A stretch of 9,874 nucleotides of DNA, taken from Geobacter sp. Its GTDB lineage: Bacteria; Desulfobacterota; Desulfuromonadia; Geobacterales; Pseudopelobacteraceae. The position numbers were made by a program, and so were the translations under genes. Where the stretch lies: positions 1-9,874 of the forward strand of contig DAIERH010000073.1 in NCBI GenBank assembly GCA_027346925.1, written 5' to 3'. Every line of letters begins with the position of its first letter. Position 1 is the stretch's first letter. Shown in pieces: positions 6,105 through 9,874 of the stretch. Below the pieces are notes generated by a model. That model saw only the letters and a program-made list of their open reading frames with translations. It had not been told where the DNA came from and searched no databases.

Positions 6105-6111
6105 AAAGGAG
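6105..6111 (+). promoter_or_regulatory. Ribosome binding site deciding the nuoE start
   Basis: AAAGGAG, directly abutting an ATG at 6112 but 9 bases from the in-frame ATG at 6121. Only the second has workable spacing, so NuoE is read as 170 residues. Confidence 0.75.
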
Positions 6112-6120
6112 ATGGCGCGA

Positions 6121-6633
6121 ATGAGTGACGCGGTAGCGCAGCAGGTTGAAGAGCAGGAACCGGAAGTTGACCTTTCCCTGGCCGACAAGGTTATCGATAA
6201 ATACATAGATCTGCCGGGGAACCTGATGCCGGTCCTTCAGGGTGTTCAGGACGAGTACGGGTACGTGCCCCGCAAGGTTGCCGATCATATCGCCGAGCGG
6301 TTGAATGTCTACCCCAGCCAGATCTACGGTGTCCTTACCTTTTACGCCCAGTTTCATTTGAAACCCCGTGGACGGTTTATCATCCGTGTCTGCGTTGGAA
6401 CCGCCTGTCATGTTTCGGGCGCCCCACGTATTGTTGAAACCTTCTTCGACAAGCTGCACATTGGCCATGCCGAGACCACACCTGACCTGCGCTTCACCTT
6501 TGAGAAGGTCGCCTGCCTGGGCGCCTGTGGCATGGCGCCATTGGCCATGGTCAACGACGATACCTTCGGCAAGATGACGGTCCAGAGAGTTGACGAGATA
6601 ATTGCTGAATACAACCAGCGGCCGATGAAATAA
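6121..6633 (+). CDS. nuoE: NADH-quinone oxidoreductase subunit E
   Basis: NADH-module subunit (24-kDa homologue) with a thioredoxin-like fold and the off-path [2Fe-2S] cluster N1a. The chosen ATG at 6121 gives 170 residues. An acidic stretch (about 9-17) is followed by a helical N-terminal domain and then the cluster domain. The ligands are C91 and C96 in CVGTACHVSGA, and C132 and C136 in CLGACGMAP, the standard C-x4-C and C-x3-C pairs with 35 residues between them. The same family includes the small subunits of bifurcating hydrogenases and NAD-linked formate dehydrogenases, but the position between nuoD and nuoF makes NuoE clear. A 35-base gap precedes nuoF. Confidence 0.96.
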   Translation: MSDAVAQQVEEQEPEVDLSLADKVIDKYIDLPGNLMPVLQGVQDEYGYVPRKVADHIAERLNVYPSQIYGVLTFYAQFHLKPRGRFIIRVCVGTACHVSGAPRIVETFFDKLHIGHAETTPDLRFTFEKVACLGACGMAPLAMVNDDTFGKMTVQRVDEIIAEYNQRPMK

Positions 6634-6668
6634 ACCGACTCAACCATTCCAGCAGAGGACAAAGCGTT

Positions 6669-8444
6669 ATGGGCGAAGCAATAAAGATTTTGATATGTCA
6701 AGGAACTGGCGGTATTTCGGCCGGGGCGAAAAAGGTTGAGGCCGAGTTCAGGCGGGTGCTCCAGGAAAAGGGCGTTGACGCGGTCGTCGGCAAGCGTTGT
6801 GAGGTTATTCACACCGGTTGCCGCGGATTGTGCGCAAATGACGTTCTCGTGGACATCGTTACCGAAGAACATGGGCGGGTTACCTACGACTTCGTCCAGC
6901 CTGAAGAGGTCGAGCAACTTGTCAACGAGCATATCGTTGCCAAGACGGTCCTTGAAAAGCGGAAGGCGAAACCGTATTACAACACCTTCGTCGACGCCCA
7001 GATGCGTGTTGTCATGACCGGATGCGGCCAGATCAATCCTGACAGCATAGATGCCTATATGGAGGAAGACGGCTTCAAGGCCATCGAGAAATGCATCAAG
7101 ACCATGAAGCCGGAAGAGGTCATCGAAGAGGTCAAGAAGTCCGGCTTGCGCGGCCGTGGGGGCGGCGGTTTTCCCACCGGCATGAAATGGTCCTTCTGCA
7201 AGGCCTCCCCCGGCGATCATAAATACCTGATCTGCAACGCAGACGAAGGCGATCCGGGCGCATTCATGGACCGCTCGTTGCTGGAAGGCGACCCCTACTG
7301 CATCATAGAGGGGATGATGATCGCCGCCTATGCCATCGGCTGCGACTTTGGCTATGTTTATGTCCGTGCCGAGTATCCATTGGCGGTGCAGCGCCTGCAA
7401 CATGCCATTGATGTTTGCTATGAAAAAGGTTGGCTGGGCCAGAACATCCAGGGGTGGGGCCTTAATTTCGACATGCGCATCAAGATGGGCGCCGGTGCCT
7501 TTGTCTGCGGTGAGGAAACCGCCTTGATGGCCTCCATCGAAGGCCAGCGCGGCATGAGCCGTCCCCGCCCTCCGTTTCCGGCCGTACGCGGTCTGTGGGG
7601 CAAACCGACCAACATCAATAACGTTGAAACGTTCGGCAACGTCCGTCACATCATCAACAAGGGATCCGCATGGTATGCCTCACTCGGCACTGAGACAACC
7701 AAGGGAACCAAAATATTTGCCGTTACCGGCAAGGTCAAGCATACCGGCCTGGTGGAGGTTCCGGCTGGTATGACCGTCCGCTCGGTCATCTATGATGTCT
7801 GCGGCGGCATCCTCAATAACCGCAAGTTCAAGGCTGTCCAGGCCGGCGGTCCTTCCGGCGGTTGTATTCCGGGCGAGATCCTGGATACCCCGGTTGACTA
7901 CGATTCCCTGATCAAGGCTGGTGCCATGATGGGGTCCGGCGGCCTGGTCGTCATGGACGAGACCACCTGCATGGTTGACGTCGCCCGCTTCTTCCTGACC
8001 TTCACCAGGATGGAGTCCTGCGGTAAATGCGTCCCCTGCCGGATCGGCCTGAAGGTCATGCTCGACATCCTGGAGCGCATCACCGAAGGACGCGGCGAAC
8101 CGTCCGATATCGAGACCCTTCTGGACTTGGGAGTCGCCATCAAAAAGGCATCCCTGTGCGGTCTCGGCCAGACGGCCCCCAACCCGATCCTCTCCACCAT
8201 CAACTATTTCCGCCACGAGTACGAGGCCCACATCAACGACAAACGATGCCCCTCCAACTGCTGCAAGGAATTGCTGCTCTGGGAGGTCGTGGAAGACAAA
8301 TGCGTCAAGTGTGGCGCCTGCAAGAAGGCCTGCCCCGTGGAGGCGATTGTGTGGGAAAAGGGCCAGGTTGCCTTCCTGGACAAGGAAAAATGCACCAAGT
8401 GCAAGTCCTGCTATGACGCCTGCCGCTTCATGGCGATAGAATAG
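6669..8444 (+). CDS. nuoF: NADH-quinone oxidoreductase subunit F, extended HydB-like form
   Basis: NADH-oxidising flavoprotein of complex I (51-kDa homologue). At 591 residues it is much longer than the roughly 440 of E. coli NuoF because domains are added at both ends. Residues 1-95 form a thioredoxin-like [2Fe-2S] domain with C10, C51 and C55; the expected fourth cysteine is Gly15. The core (about 115-525) has the NADH/FMN motifs GLRGRGGGGFPTG (159-171), NADEGDPGAFMDR (190-202) and AGAFVCGEETAL (275-286), and cluster N3 at C451, C454, C457 and C497. A KRCPSNCC segment (525-532) leads to a C-terminal 2[4Fe-4S] ferredoxin domain: C545/548/551/555 and C575/578/581/585. This layout is known from HydB/HndC subunits of NAD-linked and bifurcating hydrogenases. 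GAGGA lies 9 bases before the ATG. Confidence 0.95.
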   Translation: MGEAIKILICQGTGGISAGAKKVEAEFRRVLQEKGVDAVVGKRCEVIHTGCRGLCANDVLVDIVTEEHGRVTYDFVQPEEVEQLVNEHIVAKTVLEKRKAKPYYNTFVDAQMRVVMTGCGQINPDSIDAYMEEDGFKAIEKCIKTMKPEEVIEEVKKSGLRGRGGGGFPTGMKWSFCKASPGDHKYLICNADEGDPGAFMDRSLLEGDPYCIIEGMMIAAYAIGCDFGYVYVRAEYPLAVQRLQHAIDVCYEKGWLGQNIQGWGLNFDMRIKMGAGAFVCGEETALMASIEGQRGMSRPRPPFPAVRGLWGKPTNINNVETFGNVRHIINKGSAWYASLGTETTKGTKIFAVTGKVKHTGLVEVPAGMTVRSVIYDVCGGILNNRKFKAVQAGGPSGGCIPGEILDTPVDYDSLIKAGAMMGSGGLVVMDETTCMVDVARFFLTFTRMESCGKCVPCRIGLKVMLDILERITEGRGEPSDIETLLDLGVAIKKASLCGLGQTAPNPILSTINYFRHEYEAHINDKRCPSNCCKELLLWEVVEDKCVKCGACKKACPVEAIVWEKGQVAFLDKEKCTKCKSCYDACRFMAIE

Positions 8445-8488
8445 AAATCCACGAATACGAACGGTCAAACTCACGGACAGAGGTTGAG

Positions 8489-9874
8489 ATGGTTAATCTG
8501 ACAATAGACGACAAGCAGGTCACGGCTCCCAAGAACGCCACCATTTATGATGCCGCAAAGTTGAACGGCATCAAGATTCCCATTCTGTGCCACGACAAAA
8601 AGCTGAAGCCGTTCGGCGCCTGCCGCATGTGCCTGGTCGAGGTTGAGCAGATGAAGGGTCGCCAGATTCCGGCCTGCACCACGCCGATCACCGAGGGCAT
8701 GATCATCCGCACCTCAACGCCCGATATCGTCAAGGCGCGCAAGATGGTGCTGGAACTGCTGCTGCTCAACCATCCCATCGACTGTCCGGTCTGTGACAAG
8801 GGTGGTGACTGCGACCTGCAGAACCTGACCTACGAATATCAGGTGAGTACCAACCGATTCAGCGATGAGAAGTTCCATCACGAGATCGACTACAACAACC
8901 CGCTGATCGAGCGGGACATGAACCGTTGTGTGCTGTGCGGCAAGTGCGCACGCATCTGCGACGAGATTGTTTCTTTCGGCGCCCTGACCTTTATCAGCCG
9001 CGGCATCGAGACCAAGATTGGTTGCGAGTTCGACGAGGCGCTGAACTGTGAGTTCTGCGGCTCCTGCGTGTCGGTTTGCCCGGTCGGTTCGCTGCTGGCG
9101 CGGCCGTTCAAATTCAAGTCCCGTTTCTGGGCACTTACCAATAAGAAATCGGTGTGCGGCTACTGCGGTACCGGCTGCAACCTGACTCTGGGAGTCAAGG
9201 ACAACAAGGTTCTGACCACGATCTATGATGAGAACCAGGGCTTCCACAACGGCCAGCTCTGTTGTCGCGGCCGGTTCGGCTACCAGTTCATCAACTCCAA
9301 CAAGCGCCTTACCACTCCTCTGGTACGCAAGAACGGTGCGCTGGTGGAAGTCGGCTGGGACGAAGCCCTGGCAACGGTTGCCGCACGCCTGAAGAGTGCC
9401 GGACCGTCGGCCGCCGCTCTGGCAACACCGCGCCTGACCAATGAGGAATTGGTGCTTTTTAAGCGGTTGATGGAGCTTAGCGGTTCACAAAACTACGACC
9501 ATTCCGTCGGATACGGCCACGCCGCCCTGACAGAGGGTTTTGCCCGCAGCCTTGGTGCAACTGCGTCTCCCGCCACCATCCTGGATGTGCAGAAGAGCGA
9601 CCTGCTGCTGGTCGTCAAGACTGATGCCTACGAGACCCATCCTGTGATCGGCTTTGAGATCAACATGGCGGTCAAGAACAAGGGTGCCCAGTTGAACATC
9701 CTCTCCGATAAACGGGGAAAACTCTCCAAACTGCCCGGTGCCAAAACACTGGTGCATACCCCCGGCAGCGAGGTGGCCGTAATCAATGCCATTGCAAAGT
9801 CCATCCTGGACGGGAAACTGGCCGACGGGTCGGCATCCTCGGTTCCCGGCTATGCGGAACTGGACAAGGCGCTG
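8489..9874 (+). CDS. nuoG: NADH-quinone oxidoreductase subunit G, N-terminal part
   Basis: Large iron-sulfur subunit (75-kDa homologue) of the NADH module; 462 codons are present with no stop before the window ends. Domains: plant-type [2Fe-2S] with C34, C45, C48 and C63; the His-Cys3 [4Fe-4S] site H95, C99, C102, C108; two complete CxxCxxCxxxC motifs at C147/150/153/157 and C187/190/193/197; then the molybdopterin-family [4Fe-4S] site C223, C226, C230, C258. From about 270 it enters the molybdopterin-oxidoreductase-like domain (RLTTPLVR, GWDEAL, THPVIGFEINMA). Where formate dehydrogenases have the catalytic Cys or Sec before His, this protein has GYGH (341-344), so it is not a formate dehydrogenase. 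AGAGG lies 5 bases before the ATG, 44 bases after nuoF. Confidence 0.95.
   Translation, partial: MVNLTIDDKQVTAPKNATIYDAAKLNGIKIPILCHDKKLKPFGACRMCLVEVEQMKGRQIPACTTPITEGMIIRTSTPDIVKARKMVLELLLLNHPIDCPVCDKGGDCDLQNLTYEYQVSTNRFSDEKFHHEIDYNNPLIERDMNRCVLCGKCARICDEIVSFGALTFISRGIETKIGCEFDEALNCEFCGSCVSVCPVGSLLARPFKFKSRFWALTNKKSVCGYCGTGCNLTLGVKDNKVLTTIYDENQGFHNGQLCCRGRFGYQFINSNKRLTTPLVRKNGALVEVGWDEALATVAARLKSAGPSAAALATPRLTNEELVLFKRLMELSGSQNYDHSVGYGHAALTEGFARSLGATASPATILDVQKSDLLLVVKTDAYETHPVIGFEINMAVKNKGAQLNILSDKRGKLSKLPGAKTLVHTPGSEVAVINAIAKSILDGKLADGSASSVPGYAELDKAL

Noticed and set aside
6408..7649. Minus-strand open frame of 413 codons opposite nuoE and nuoF
   Set aside because: It spans two well-identified genes and their intergenic gap on the other strand, has no recognisable domain and is a coding shadow.
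8489..9874. Reading this gene as a formate dehydrogenase alpha subunit
   Set aside because: The cluster layout is formate-dehydrogenase-like, but the catalytic Cys/Sec is absent and the gene sits in nuo order directly after nuoF.
1..9874. A novel or mobile system hidden in the window
   Set aside because: All but about 0.8 kb is accounted for by housekeeping genes with intact motifs. I found no transposase, repeat array, attachment site or abrupt change in base composition.

Overview
This is an ordinary housekeeping window from a GC-rich bacterium, most likely a Geobacteraceae (Geobacter-type, Desulfuromonadales). The assignment rests on the gene order (ATP synthase Fo genes, then hemL, then a nuoA-to-G operon), a NuoF extended at both ends, and a formate-dehydrogenase-like NuoG. 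From memory, Geobacter genomes carry the same order, but I could not search to confirm it. I see no insertion sequence, tRNA, rRNA, CRISPR array or phage gene, and no convincing new defence or biosynthetic system.

Left part (1-1653, minus strand): a Fo ATP synthase operon read right to left as atpZ - atpI - atpB - atpE. The genes are tightly packed: atpZ and atpI overlap, atpI and atpB are 4 bases apart, and a 59-base gap with a small hairpin precedes atpE. No b, delta or F1 subunit is in view, so the operon is either split, as I recall for Geobacter, or continues left of the window. The 1654-1931 gap holds the probable operon promoter, a GTATAC-type palindrome and the hemL terminator.

Middle (1932-3218, minus strand): hemL, glutamate-1-semialdehyde aminomutase, a tetrapyrrole synthesis gene that appears to be its own transcription unit, with an extended -10 promoter and a strong terminator hairpin. 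Cytochrome-rich Geobacteraceae have a high haem demand.

Right part (3219-9874, plus strand): a divergent promoter region of about 250 bases, then nuoA, nuoB, nuoC, nuoD, nuoE, nuoF and the first 462 codons of nuoG, which runs off the window. They encode the NADH-oxidising arm, the Q module and one membrane subunit of complex I. The rest (nuoH to nuoN) is expected to the right.

The genes form an energy-conservation island: complex I builds an ion gradient, the Fo sector uses or maintains it, and hemL supports cytochrome haem. The most interesting points are (1) a shared GTATAC-N-GTATAC palindrome at both the atp and nuo promoters, with degenerate copies near hemL and atpE; (2) a NuoF/NuoG pair with more iron-sulfur sites than E. 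coli-type complex I, resembling bifurcating hydrogenase or formate dehydrogenase subunits, in which one N-terminal cluster of NuoF lacks a cysteine; and (3) a c subunit carrying most of the known sodium ligands. Several starts differ from the longest reading frame and were moved to match clear ribosome binding sites.
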